From NCBI GenBank assembly GCA_018907035.1, contig JACCIC010000099.1, positions 310,001 through 374,000 on the forward strand: a DNA stretch of 64,000 nt. Direction: 5' to 3'. This DNA is from Sycobia sp. Sy_11. Lineage: Eukaryota > Arthropoda > Insecta > Hymenoptera > Epichrysomallidae. The translations under genes and the position numbers were made by a program. Shown here piece after piece: positions 1 through 11,050 of the stretch (positions are counted from its first letter, which is position 1; the number at the start of each line of letters is the position of its first letter). The notes under the pieces were generated by a model. The model made no database searches and was not told the DNA's origin. It worked only from the letters and a program-made list of their open reading frames with translations.

Positions 1-621
1 GGGTTACCTTAGTCGTTTGTCTTTGAAGTATCTCTATCTCTCTCCCTCGCTCCCTCACGTTTACTCTTTCTTTCTTTTCTTATTTTCTTTATTCTTCTTT
101 TTCTGTCCATTTATATCATCTGTAATATCTTGTAAATAGGATACTTATAAATCCAAAGAACTTTCACTGAAAGATACAGAAATCTTTTCGACGAAGAGGG
201 AGAAATTACTATTCAGAACCGAAAATAATTAAAGAAGAAAGGAAGGAAATATGCGAATACAATAAGATATAAAATAATATTTCTTTTATTATATTATCAA
301 ATAGAAAGTATATAATATATAATAAGCAATATGTATATGAAAATCTATAATCAAATTTTCTTTTATTATATTCTTTTTAATACTGAAACAATACGTATAT
401 ATAGGAGTTGCTCTTATAAATGTTATTTATGAGTTTTCATTAATACATTTAGTCAACTTGTTATTAAATTAAATACATTAAAAAATTTTCTTTAAAATAA
501 AAGAAACAGTTTAATACATAAATACTGAAGTATTTTGCTGATATTCTATAGATCTATAAATTTATCTATACATCGCATGAGCCAGCAAAATAAAAAATAT
601 TTTTTCTTATTTTGTTATCAG
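1..621 (+). other. Intron of the Pitx-like gene (3' part)
   Basis: This AT-rich stretch has no convincing ORF and ends in a pyrimidine-rich tract and the acceptor TTTTGTTATCAG at 610-621, directly before the codons for homeodomain residues V-W-F-K. An intron between homeodomain positions 46 and 47 is a long-known position in paired-class homeobox genes. The upstream exons, with the N-terminus and helices 1 and 2, must lie outside the window to the left. I see no other gene here. Confidence 0.85.
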
Positions 622-1389
622 GTGTGGTTCAAGAATCGTCGAGCGAAATGGCGAAAGCGAGAACGAAACGCCCTCACCGCTGTTACAGTCAATGAAAATT
701 TTAAATTCATCACTCAGCCATTTGCCGACCCGGACTCCTTTTACAACTACAGTTCCTACAACAATTGGACCTCGAAGGTGCCCTCGCCTCTGAATAGCAA
801 GAGCTTCACCTGGTCCGTGAATCCCTTGAGCAGCGTGGTGCAATCCGCGGGGCACCATCATCATCATCCCCAGGTCAGCCCTGTCAACTGCTTCAACTCA
901 CCGACATCGCTAGCCGGCAGCCACATGGGAGGTATGTCCGTCGGCCAGGCCGCTACATCAATGATCCCTGGGATGGGATCGGGCCTCGGCGTGGCCGGCT
1001 CGCCCGTCGCCGCCTCCGGGGCAGCCTGTCCCTATGCAGCGCCCGTTGCGCCTCACCATCCGTACGGCGCGCCCGTGTACTCGCATCACAGGTCGATGGC
1101 GCCGGCAGAGACCTGCAACGTCATGACCACCAGCATAGCCTCCCTGCGGCTGAAGGCCAAGCAGCACAGCAGCAACTATTCGAGCTTCGGCAGCAGCGGC
1201 GCCAGCAACAACAACGCCGGGACAGGCGGAGCCGGCAGCGCCGGCGGCGACAGCCTCAGCCCGGTGAGCTCGAGGGCTTCCTCCGGCGGCGGCCTGAGCG
1301 CCTGCCAGTACGCCCTGGCGACCGCCGGCGCGAACCCACACTCCCCGGGACCCGAACACAACAGCGCCAGCGCGAGAGCCCAAGTCTGA
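622..1389 (+). CDS. Ptx1: Pitx/Ptx1 paired-class homeobox transcription factor, last coding exon (partial gene)
   Basis: The exon opens with VWFKNRRAKWRKRERN, the end of homeodomain helix 3. Lys at homeodomain position 50 is the bicoid/Pitx-type specificity residue, which in this family prefers TAATCC sites. A tail follows that is rich in Ser, Gly, Ala and His, with a His run at about 853-870. The OAR motif (SIASLRLKAKQH, about 1129-1167) is typical of Pitx, Otp and Arx relatives; in this class it modulates transactivation. A GLSACQYA box (about 1291-1314) is diagnostic for Pitx proteins. In vertebrate Pitx the OAR and SACQYA boxes are nearly adjacent, whereas here about 38 Ser/Gly/Asn residues separate them. 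The first stop is TGA at 1387-1389, but the frame stays coding-like beyond it (next entry). The start of the exon is set by the acceptor at 620-621, not by an ATG. Pitx is very likely; Drosophila calls the gene Ptx1. Confidence 0.9.
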   Translation: MWFKNRRAKWRKRERNALTAVTVNENFKFITQPFADPDSFYNYSSYNNWTSKVPSPLNSKSFTWSVNPLSSVVQSAGHHHHHPQVSPVNCFNSPTSLAGSHMGGMSVGQAATSMIPGMGSGLGVAGSPVAASGAACPYAAPVAPHHPYGAPVYSHHRSMAPAETCNVMTTSIASLRLKAKQHSSNYSSFGSSGASNNNAGTGGAGSAGGDSLSPVSSRASSGGGLSACQYALATAGANPHSPGPEHNSASARAQV

Positions 1390-1968
1390 GGCGAGGCGGG
1401 GGCTTCGAGTAGCCCCCATCATCCGCACGGCATCGCCGCGGCCGCCTCCTCCAATTCCTCCAGTCTGGAGACGAGCGCGACGGGAACTGGCCCGGCATCG
1501 AACCAGCCGCAGAGCGAAGACGGCCACCTGCAGCACCAGAGGTCCTCCGCGAATACCGCGACGCCGACGGAGTGACACAGGCCCAGGTCCGTCGTCGGGT
1601 CGCCAGCGCTCTCGTCGACGCCCTCGTCGATGGCGTCGCCGAATAACTATCTATTCGAGGACGACAATACCACGACGGACCGCAAATTGAACGAGCAGGA
1701 GGAAATGAGCCTTGGCGGTGTGACAGTCCCGAGTGGGTTGAGCTCGGTGGAAAGGCTAGGGCTGGGCGGTAGGCCGTCGAGCGTCGGCAGCCTGGCGGGC
1801 TACCTGCACCACTCGAGCTCTGCCGGCTACTGGCCGCCCATTATCTACGATTGGTCTGAAAACGCCATCGGGTGCTCGGCGAGCACGCAGGCGCTGCAAT
1901 TGCAGCAGCAGCACCAGCAGCAGCAGCAGCAGCAGCCCATTCGCGACGACATCCATCGTGGACAGTGA
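1390..1968 (+). CDS. In-frame C-terminal extension of Pitx across two UGA codons (putative readthrough or ancestral tail)
   Basis: The frame of the Pitx exon continues after TGA 1387-1389 for 61 sense codons, meets TGA 1573-1575, then runs 130 more sense codons to TGA 1966-1968. The encoded tail looks like homeoprotein tail: Ser/Pro/His/Ala-rich, an acidic patch (LFEDDN, 1648-1665), a hydrophobic Tyr/Trp/Pro segment (GYWPPIIYDW, 1825-1854) and a poly-Gln tract (1897-1935). Codon third positions are G/C-rich as in the exon, while true 3' UTR after about 1970 turns AT-rich at once. The second stop is followed by C, a leaky UGA context. Alternatives are assembly errors, C-to-T changes of CGA codons in this allele, or recent truncation in which the tail has not yet decayed. 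An ATG at 1630 opens the last segment but is unlikely to be a separate gene. Confidence 0.5.
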
Positions 1969-3146
1969 GAGTTGAAAAAGTAAAGCGAGATGTCGATGTC
2001 GAGATGTTAATTTCTTTTTCTTTACTCTCCTTTACTAATTATTTGCTGCTCAATGCGTTCTTTGTACAAAATGCGGTGTATCTTCCCGACTATCAAATGC
2101 TTTTTTTTTAATCATCATGCGACGTAGGTGCGCCGCCGGAATAGACTGACTAGGTTTGAATTGCTTTCAAGAGCGCTGTGCTTAGTCGTTCCGCATCTAA
2201 TAATAGGAAAATTCGTTGAATAATAATGCGACGGGCAATTATATCAAGATTTGAACAACCAGGTATTTTCGAATGAAGATAATCAGTACGTGCAGTAATT
2301 GCATTGACTTTCCTTTCTTATTTTAAGCGAAGAGTTTTATCGGAAATATATTATTGTCCAAATAGCAACTATGATTATCGTTTGGATCTAAAACGATGCA
2401 ACTCAATCTAACTATGAAATAAAACATTGAACGAAAATAAAAAAAACTCGTAATTAGAAGTTTTGAATTTCAACTGCTTTAAATTTTTACGACTTTTTAT
2501 TCTCATTGCAAAGACGTAATGTAATTATATATAAATCCAGTCCGTGCGGCGATATTATCCTATTTAAACGGAATGAGGCAAAGCTAGCCGGAAAAAGGAA
2601 CTACGAGATATTTATACATATACCGTTTACGAAAAAAGGTGAAGCGGGCGTGCGCGTAGATTCTCGATTCAATAAGCGGCGGATCGAATTTACTCACTAT
2701 TCTGTAGATATCTGTATAGTAGACATTCGTTCATACGAGACAATGGATGTATACCAGAAAAAATTGTTACGTGGCGAGGATGATAAATACATGGGGAAAA
2801 ATATAAAATAAAATGATAATAAAAGAAAAATGAAAAAATTAACGCTAATTGAGTTCGTCAGATACCAAAAATTCTTAGATCCTAAGAGGATATCGTATAA
2901 AATAGAGTTTACGGTCATCGATACAGAGTGGATAAAGTGATTATTTGCGTGTCGCACTTCTTGTAACAAGCGGGACAACGAGCGAAGTTGACGAGGAAAA
3001 AAAAATTGTGTACATTGTATGAAGCACGAGTTATAACTACCGATTAGGCGTGCGCTATAAATACATTTATTAATATCAGTGAATTATAGTTGTATACAGT
3101 AATCGGTATCTCTACAAGTTACACCTCGTGCGACTTTTGACTTTGG

Positions 3147-3151
<5 letters not shown>

Positions 3152-3206
<55 letters not shown>
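3152..3206. repeat. (TA)n microsatellite
   Basis: Pure TA run of about 27 units. Confidence 0.95.
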
Positions 3207-3209
<3 letters not shown>

Positions 3210-3398
3210 TACTATATTAATCGATTTTTTCGGATGTTTTTATCGTATTTGTTTTTCTATTTGTTTGTTTCTATTTAATTTTATTAATTTCGCATTTATT
3301 TATATTATAGACTAAAGATATTATCGCGTCGAATGAGATTTCGATTCATTTAGGTTTTAAATAACGCCGCTGCAATAATTATGTGCAAACTACTACAT

Positions 3399-3426
3399 TA
3401 TATATATATCTATATCTATATATATA

Positions 3427-3470
<44 letters not shown>
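3399..3470. repeat. (TA)n microsatellite with TATC interruptions
   Basis: TA run of about 36 units with three C interruptions in its left half. Confidence 0.95.
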
Positions 3471-3473
<3 letters not shown>

Positions 3474-3637
3474 TATATTTAAAACTACAATATATTATTC
3501 AGGTTGATTATGAATTGTGAAAGGTCGACACGAGGTAGCAATGCCATAGGTTGAATTTAAATAGTAATGTAAGTTTAGAGGCTAAGAAAACGACCGATAT
3601 TTTGTATGAATTCCGATGTCGTACAAAAGAAAAATTA

Positions 3638-3651
3638 AATAAACAAATAAA
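3638..3651 (+). terminator. Overlapping AATAAA poly(A) signals
   Basis: Two AATAAA hexamers (3638-3643, 3646-3651) lie 1.7 kb downstream of the last Pitx-frame stop. They are candidates for 3' end formation; a third is at 3853-3858. Confidence 0.4.
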
Positions 3652-3870
3652 GAAATACCTCTCGAATTACATATCCCAAATCATGGTCCGGTGAACAGCC
3701 TGCGTTCGGGCACATAGTAAAAAAAAATAAATAAATTGATGAAAAAGATGAAGTTTGTCATTCTCAAACAGTGGCACCGCGTCGCTTACTAAGTGTACAC
3801 GTTCCTAATCGGCGTATCTGACGTCGGAAGGCACAATTTGTAATCTAGTCACAATAAAACCAATTCTATT

Positions 3871-4600
3871 CTATTTTTCTGCATTTATTTCGTTAACCTA
3901 AGAAGTTAACCTGATCATGTTTTCAATTCTATTATTTACAGATTTTTTTCTCAATTTATTTTTATTAACCCACTATTATATTCCATATGTATATTATAGA
4001 TCACTGGTAAGTAATCACCACAATAATAAAAAAATTATTTCAAATTCATCCAATATGACGACAATATCCATCATCTCTATGTACCTCGCTAAATTGTTTA
4101 CGTGGCTTCCCAATAAAGTCGTCGCGGGCATGAAAAAAGAAAAGCAATAAATAGAATGAAAATATGAAACTGACACAAAATATGTACATTCACAGCATTG
4201 CTGTATGACAACTGATATATCGTTGATTACTACAGTGTATGGTATTTAGAAAATAATGCCACAATCTTTGAATTTCTTAATTTTCATCTTTGAATTACTC
4301 AATTTTCACTTAAATCTCGGTCTTTCAAAGATTATAAATTTCATAAACTTTATAACCGCAATATCTTGTATAAATTATGTAAAGTCACATTAATAACGAA
4401 CTCTCGAACATGGAATCTACAGAGTACACGAAATATCGACTTTTTAATAAAGTATTGATAACAGCAGTGTACGAAAGAGCGCAGAAAATTTGAAATATTC
4501 ATCTCCTTCGATATATTCTCAAGAGCGTTGTGTGTATATATTTAGATATTTAATATAAGTAAACTCAGCAAATGCTCACCAGAGCGGCATATCGACATAG
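3871..4600. other. AT-rich intergenic sequence
   Basis: No gene, RNA or repeat recognised. A 77-codon ORF at 3917-4150 lacks any domain and is treated as chance. Confidence 0.6.
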
Positions 4601-4741
4601 TCATTATATATACACCATAATCCATTCATTCCCGCAAGTGTCGAGAGCGCCCCGGATCGATTAAAGTGCAATAATCCGATTGTGCGAATACAATAAGGTT
4701 CGGGGGTGCGCGCGCAAGCGCAAGGAGTTATAGCCGCGGTA

Positions 4742-4743
<2 letters not shown>

Positions 4744-4785
<42 letters not shown>
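4744..4785. repeat. (GA)n microsatellite
   Basis: GA run with one AAA interruption. Potential GAGA-factor binding substrate. Confidence 0.95.
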
Positions 4786-5254
4786 CCTTTAACGCCGGCG
4801 ACCCCGTCTCGTCGTGCGTGTAATGCATCCCATTATATATAACATCGCGCGGGGGTCCGAGGGTGGCGGCGGTGATACAGTAGCGTCGACCTCGGTACGC
4901 CCCGATAAATTATGCACCCCGAGCGCGTATATACAAGGGCGAGCACCCCCGCCCCCTGCCCCTCCCGCCATCCACCCCATCTCTGCGGGACGGCATATAA
5001 CGCGCAAAGTAAACGCGACAGCGAGCGCCGCCTTTATTGCAATATCGTTGCGCACGTTAATGTTATACCTATTACGGAATATTATATTTGCCGTATGTTG
5101 CTCGTTATATACACGGGGAGAATATGCCTCTCGTGTATATATGTGCCGACCGAAAAGGAGAGCAGAGAAGGGAAAGAAGGGTGGGGGAGTATTGGAGGGA
5201 GACACCGCACTCGCTAGGCGCGATGAATGCGAAATCCGAATTCATTGTGGCTCC

Positions 5255-5256
<2 letters not shown>

Positions 5257-5289
<33 letters not shown>
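5257..5289. repeat. (GA)n microsatellite
   Basis: Pure GA run of about 16 units. Confidence 0.95.
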
Positions 5290-5292
<3 letters not shown>

Positions 5293-5529
5293 ATCAGTGG
5301 GTCCTCACGTGTACACTGTATACACGTATATAAGCTTCTCGCGGTTTTCTTAATAACCTTTTTACTCGAGTTTTACATATTTGAAGTAATTGTTCCGCAA
5401 TTTGTCGGAAAACAGGATTTTCTTCTTTGCAATTCCATAAGGAGCTTATGCATTAGATTTCTCTATAATAAAATATAAATTTCTGGAAATGCTTTAGGAT
5501 GTTTGGCGAATCGACGCTAACTGTAAGAC

Positions 5530-5990
5530 TGCATTTTAGCCATCCCAATAACTGAACGCTCCTTCGATGCCACGTTTCTAAAGCGTCTGCTATATATACA
5601 TATTTAGTTCATTCGTTTTTAACGCAACGGCAATCGGCAAGCACGCCGCAGTCGGCGCTAAATCTCGCGTACGTAATACGTTATATATGTGTACCGTCTT
5701 CGGTGCAGGTTCCGCTGATACGAGCGCGGCTCCTCTCGCGTCTCTCTCGTTCGTTGCAGGGTCGTACCTATGTGTATAATACATGTCCGTCGGGTTCGTC
5801 ACGGGTAGAGATTCGCGTCGTTTGAGAAAGATAAAAGAACGACAAATTTACATTGGGCGCGCACGAGCCACCGCCGAGAGGTAATAAAGATATAACCTCA
5901 TATCTGAGCCAACATCATCGGAGACCTTATCTGGAGCAACGAGACTGATTATATATATAGTCATAATGTACTCCTGTCTTTTTTCGCCTC
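5530..5990. promoter_or_regulatory. GC-richer non-coding island (candidate enhancer)
   Basis: CpG-containing, non-repetitive block without coding potential. Flanks are AT-rich. Function inferred only from composition and proximity to Pitx. Confidence 0.25.
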
Positions 5991-6230
5991 TTTCTTGACA
6001 GGCGTGCTAGGTAATTTTTTTTATCTAATTCGGAAAGAAACAAATGTTAAAATTTTTATTTTCCCTGTTATAATTATAAGCGCTTAGAATCAACTTGACG
6101 GTAATGCCTTTGTAGATGCATACTCAAATATATCTGAATCATACTTTGTTATAAAGTTATTAGTACAAAGATATTATTACAGTTCGTCGCTTTTCATTAT
6201 TACGGTATTCAATTAAATTTACGTCTTTAA

Positions 6231-6236
<6 letters not shown>

Positions 6237-6282
<46 letters not shown>
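6237..6282. repeat. (TA)n microsatellite
   Basis: Pure TA run of about 23 units. Confidence 0.95.
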
Positions 6283-6284
<2 letters not shown>

Positions 6285-6836
6285 ATTGTTTTTATGATGA
6301 AAGTACGATAAATTTTATAAAATTATTTTGCGTAAGATAACCTGTTCATAAAGAAAGTTTTATTGCTTTTATATGCATTGTATATATTCGTGTTAGTAAT
6401 TAACTAATTGATAAAACGGATTATATTTCGCAAAATTATATTTCGTGTTTCTCTTACGAAACAAATATAAAGATAACAGTCATTCTATATTAATCCTCTG
6501 GTGCAGAACTTTAAAACATAACTCAAACAAATTCTGTAAAAAGACGTGCACGAGTCTTAGAAAGTTATATACATCTTAAAAATCAACGCCTCTCCGTTTT
6601 TCGCGATTCCTTTAAACTCAGGCCTGCATTGTTATTGTATCAAAAGAATGGGGTATTGGGGACTGTATATCTTCTTTAGCGATAGTACTCGTCCATCTTC
6701 ACAAATTGTAACTTCTACTACCGGTAGAAGGTGATATAAAGTATAAAGGTGTCTTATTCGGGTGGAGAAGTAACAACCACCCGAATATGTCAGTTTTTCA
6801 TGCCAAACCGTTTGGAATTACATTAAGTTAAAGCAA

Positions 6837-6849
6837 ATATATATATATG

Positions 6850-6901
<52 letters not shown>
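6837..6901. repeat. (TA)n microsatellite
   Basis: TA run with TATG interruptions at the left end. Confidence 0.95.
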
Positions 6902-6904
<3 letters not shown>

Positions 6905-7579
6905 ATTCTACGACCAGAATCGATTTAAAATTGTATTATTTAATGTGAAAAACAGTTGTAGAAATGTCTAGAAGCTGAAAAACAGTCAAGCTAAGATATT
7001 CAGAATGGCTTTCTTATCAGTAGATTGTCACGTAAATCTAAAATTGGATCAATTAATTTATAAAGTGTCCGTTTTAAAAATCCATTTTGTAATTATGAAG
7101 AAATGTGCGATTCTGAAAATTTATCAAATCATACGTTATTTTATTATATTAAATTAATCATTCTATATAAAAAAATTCTGATTACGAATTATCAATTGAA
7201 AACAACTATATTATTGATTATTTGTCTTCGTCTTAAATTTTTTACCTTAGTATATTGTATTTTCAAAGCAATAATGAAAAATGTTTTTTATATAAAGTTA
7301 AGTGACTTAAATTCATTGATCTTGAATTCAATTGAAAACTTGGAATTTTGAAATATGTTGCGCATTCTTTTATCACATTTTTGCGAAACAGAAATAAAAA
7401 TTAATCAGTTAAATTATTCTTCGTACTGTAGTCATTTAAATTTCTAAGATTCAAAAAGTCTTCGTTAAAAATAAAAGATAAAAATCTTTCAGCGACAGAT
7501 AAGTATAGATAACAATTAGAATAAGTCCTGTAATTCAAATCTGGTTTATATTGTCTACGCTATAATGTGTGCCATATGA

Positions 7580-7840
7580 TCATCGACCCAGCTAATTCCT
7601 TTACCTCTTCATCAACGAGTCCAGCAATCAGCCCCCTTACTCGGCGCTACTTCCATGAGGCGCACAATAATACGTACGATGCACAAAGGCCATCTTCTCG
7701 CGGACGCTGAAGCTCGCCTCTGTATGCCGCCGTGAACGCTGGGCGGGCGAGCGGCAGGCAGAATGGTTAGTGTTTCGCTTTTCCCGACGTATACGCATTG
7801 GATACATTTGCAAAGCCAGCGTTGATTGCTCCGCTTGGAA

Positions 7841-7898
<58 letters not shown>

Positions 7899-8120
7899 GG
7901 TACTCGCTCACCGTCACCGGCCGATTGTATATGCAAATGGCAATCAGCGAGAGTGCGCAGCTTTCTCGGTTAGGTTGTTCGCTTTTCAACACATGCGAGG
8001 ATCGAGATCTCGCTTCTCTCCTGCGCTCTCCCGTAGCCTCAAAACGTATTACATATATAAGCATCCCTTGGCATTTCTTTCTCGGTTACTCGCTTGATCT
8101 GAAAACGGTACCGCTGCTCG
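7580..8120. promoter_or_regulatory. GC-richer non-coding island with (GA)n core
   Basis: CpG-bearing block around a (GA)n tract. ORFs in all frames across the GA tract encode Arg-Glu or Ser-Leu repeats and are artefacts. Confidence 0.25.
7840..7898. repeat. (GA)n microsatellite
   Basis: GA run of about 28 units with one GATA interruption. Confidence 0.95.
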
Positions 8121-9540
8121 TATCTTTTCCTCTGTTCTAATTTGCTTTTTCCTAACGTCTCTTTTATTTTTCTCTGTTGTTTTTCTTATTTTAAATGTCG
8201 GTGTAAAAATCCCAGTAATAATTATAAAGCGTGATTCAGTAATTAAATTTAACTACACCGATAAATACAAATTTAAATGTGTTTTTGAGTGAAAGTGTTA
8301 AGTATAGAGAACGAATGTTGTTAGAAAATTGAAACGAAGATATATTTATGTATCGCGAAGCCATCGTCACAAATATACAATATAAAATCATTTTGTCGAC
8401 GGAAGATTACAACGATGTAACACCATCAGGTACACTATTGAAAACAGAAAACCATTGAAGTCTACAAAATAAGAGCCATGCCTCTAGGATAATTGTTATA
8501 AAAAATCGCTGCTTTAGAATCTCTACTTAAATTATTTTGATAAAGTTCATTATCAAAGAATAATACTATATTGAACATATTTTAAATGAAAAAAAAACTT
8601 GTAAATCATAAGATAACTTTGTAATGGATACAAGATTCGTATCATTCTTCTAGAAGCTTGTATCTGATACATAACAAATATATAATCTAGATAGATGAAG
8701 TTTTTTATGCGATTTATATTTGACTATTTTAACTATTTTTTATTTTGTACGTTATAGTTTGAACAAATTTTGAAAAAATGTCGTGTAATAGACACAGAGA
8801 AAATACAATGAACAGTATTTAATGATGATGATGATATTAATCAATAGTCAAAAATTTATATAGAATAAATTTATAGATTGTTGTTTTGTTTATAATATCA
8901 GTTTCAAATATTTTTTAAGATTCTTAATATTTGTCAAGATAAACAGAAAATCTCATGATTTTTATGGGTTTCACGTGATTTTTATTACAATAAAAATTTT
9001 CCAATCAATAATTTTTACCTCAATATTCGTAATCAATCTTTTCAAATGTGTAAAACTACTTTTTTTTAATTTTTCAAGCTCACGGTTTTTCAACGATATG
9101 CTGAAATCCTGTAAAATAAGAAAACGCAACGAGAATGCTTAAGCAGAAAGAGACATTGAAATATATTTTAAGATTGTTCATCATATATAATAATAAATTA
9201 TAAATCAATTAAAAGTTGATATGATTGAGAAGTACATGCTTGGGTTTAGTTCTGAAATTAATCTAAAAATTTCTAAAAATATATTTGAATGTTTATGTCT
9301 CCAAAAAAGGACAAATTCCATTGCAATAAATAAAATGGCATCTCGATGATTTATTACTCTATGTTATAACCACAGTAACGGCATAGTGATTAAAACCCAT
9401 CAGTGAAAGTAAGAAAATGAAAGGAAAATATTCGCATTCATATTTCATATTTTACTTATTTCGCTACGGCAATAAATTATATATGACTCTTGTATATCTC
9501 AGACAAAGTTTGAAACAAACAAATTTACCAATTAACATTT
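8121..9540. other. AT-rich intergenic sequence
   Basis: No gene, RNA, transposon or long repeat recognised. Confidence 0.6.
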
Positions 9541-9958
9541 GACAAATCGGAAAGTTTCCCCGAGCTTGTCTACCTCAGCTAGCTGTTCTTAGGTAATTTT
9601 TACGATCAAAATACGCTAATACTTTCTGAGAAGTCTACATAGCTCGTCCCTCCGAGAGATCGGAACAGATCCGAGTTGCTTAAATTTGACGCAGCACACG
9701 ATTGCGACTGATCCGCATTAAGTTCGCCGGTAAGTAATGATCCGACAATTGCTCTGGCTCCCGCTGTAACAATAACAATTAAATCCTTTCTCACCGCCAG
9801 TTAACTCGAAAAGCAATATAGCAAGCTGCAGCCGGCAGCGCGTCAATTTCGTGAGAGCGAAATCGACCGAATAGGCACGTCATAGTGTATACGTGTGCAC
9901 ATTTATATATGTTACGTATTTGCGCATGTGTATATACATATGGGTATTCTTATATATA

Positions 9959-9961
<3 letters not shown>

Positions 9962-10004
<43 letters not shown>
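9962..10004. repeat. (GA)n microsatellite
   Basis: Pure GA run followed by imperfect GA-rich sequence to about 10060. Confidence 0.95.
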
Positions 10005-10015
<11 letters not shown>

Positions 10016-10570
10016 CAGAGTGAGAGGAAGAGAGATGGCAAGAAAGAGAGAGAGAAAGGTATTGGGAGAGGGGCAGAGCATGCAGGGGATTCTTAAAATA
10101 CTCGCGCAAGATTCTAAATCATGGAGGCTTAGGCGGGCCGTCGTATTCGCGCTGGCTCGCGTGCGCGGCCAGGGATTACCTACCTTACTTCAAAGTGCCC
10201 CTGCAGGTGCAGCCTCTCTGTTTCGAGAGAAGGAGAGAGCAACGCAGAAGGCCGGAGAGAGGAGTGAAGGGATGGAAGGGGAGGGGGTCGCAGACTTCCA
10301 GCGAGCTGCCTGACAAGAACGTTGAATCATGCGGCGAGTCACTGCTACCGCGATGCCGCCGCCTCCGCCGCGCCGCCGATGATCCGACTTGCTATCGTTT
10401 TATTTCACTTAAACGAGGATGAAAGAGCTGCCGGGGCTGACGGGCGACTAACGATTTACCCCTCGATTTTTAGACGCCAACTAGCCGACGTATCGTCATC
10501 GCAGTGGCAGGGCTTCGCAGGCGCATCGTTGAATGTTTGTCAGCGTAGATAGAGATACATATACAGGTAC

Positions 10571-10586
10571 ACGCACACGCACACGC

Positions 10587-10661
<75 letters not shown>
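10571..10661. repeat. (CA)n microsatellite with CGCACA start
   Basis: About 45 CA units, the left part with CG interruptions. It is the only long CA array in the window. Confidence 0.95.
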
Positions 10662-10663
<2 letters not shown>

Positions 10664-11050
10664 TATGTACACACGGGTTTACCCATAAAATTTAACGGTT
10701 GACTCGTAAAATTATTACCAGTATATCGATTCAATGAAAGAGAATTATGTAGTGCGAATAATGATTGCAATTAAACTATAATCTGTGATTTATTGCAGGA
10801 CGACGATCGCGTGCTTAGGTAGTTGCAGATACTACTACAGTAGGCATATATTAGTCGTATAGTACAATTCTGTGCAGCGCGGCGAACACAGTTGTTCGCC
10901 GAAATCGTAAAGACTTGCCTCGCTCCTTTTTAAGTTACAGTTAGGACGGCAATAAATCAGGCCACGGAATTGGAGTGCGTGAGTTGCCGCGAACTCTGAC
11001 GTGGGAGGCTGAGCTATTTGAAATAGTCGAACTATAAATATATGGAGACT

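Larger units (their letters stand above)
1969..3870 (+). other. Probable 3' UTR and poly(A) region of the Pitx-like gene
   Basis: Base composition drops sharply to AT-rich after 1968. AATAAA signals occur at 3638-3643 and 3646-3651 (overlapping pair) and at 3853-3858, giving plausible cleavage sites near 3665 and 3875. Two (TA)n arrays lie inside. A 101-codon ORF at 2506-2811 has no recognisable domain and is probably chance. The true transcript end is not determined. Confidence 0.5.
4600..5340. promoter_or_regulatory. GC-richer non-coding island (candidate enhancer)
   Basis: This is a CpG-bearing block in AT-rich surroundings. It contains two TAATCC K50-homeodomain sites (4618-4623 and 4672-4677), a TTTATTGC-type Hox-like site near 5032 and two (GA)n tracts (4744-4785, 5257-5289). 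ORFs of up to 179 codons run through it, but they are built on the GA repeats and low-complexity sequence and are open in several frames at once, so I do not call them genes. Confidence 0.3.
5991..7580. other. AT-rich intergenic sequence with two (TA)n arrays
   Basis: TA runs at 6237-6282 and 6837-6901. No gene or transposon recognised. Confidence 0.6.
9540..11050. promoter_or_regulatory. GC-richer island complex with (GA)n and (CA)n arrays
   Basis: Three GC-richer blocks (9540-9860, 10080-10560, 10790-11050) are separated by a (GA)n and a (CA)n array. No protein-coding signal: the ORFs here are repeat-driven. Confidence 0.25.

Noticed and set aside
958..1578. 206-codon antisense ORF over the Pitx exon
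   Set aside because: It is the complement of GC-rich Pitx coding sequence; Arg/Gly-rich with no domain.
2506..2811. 101-codon ORF in the Pitx 3' UTR
   Set aside because: No domain, no splice context and no codon bias; expected by chance in 1.9 kb.
4789..5353. ORFs of 138-179 codons on both strands
   Set aside because: Open in several frames at once because of GA repeats and low complexity.
7612..8140. ORFs with Arg-Glu or Ser-Leu runs
   Set aside because: Translations of a (GA)n array in different frames.
10470..10770. ORFs encoding Cys-Val repeats
   Set aside because: Translations of the (CA)n array.
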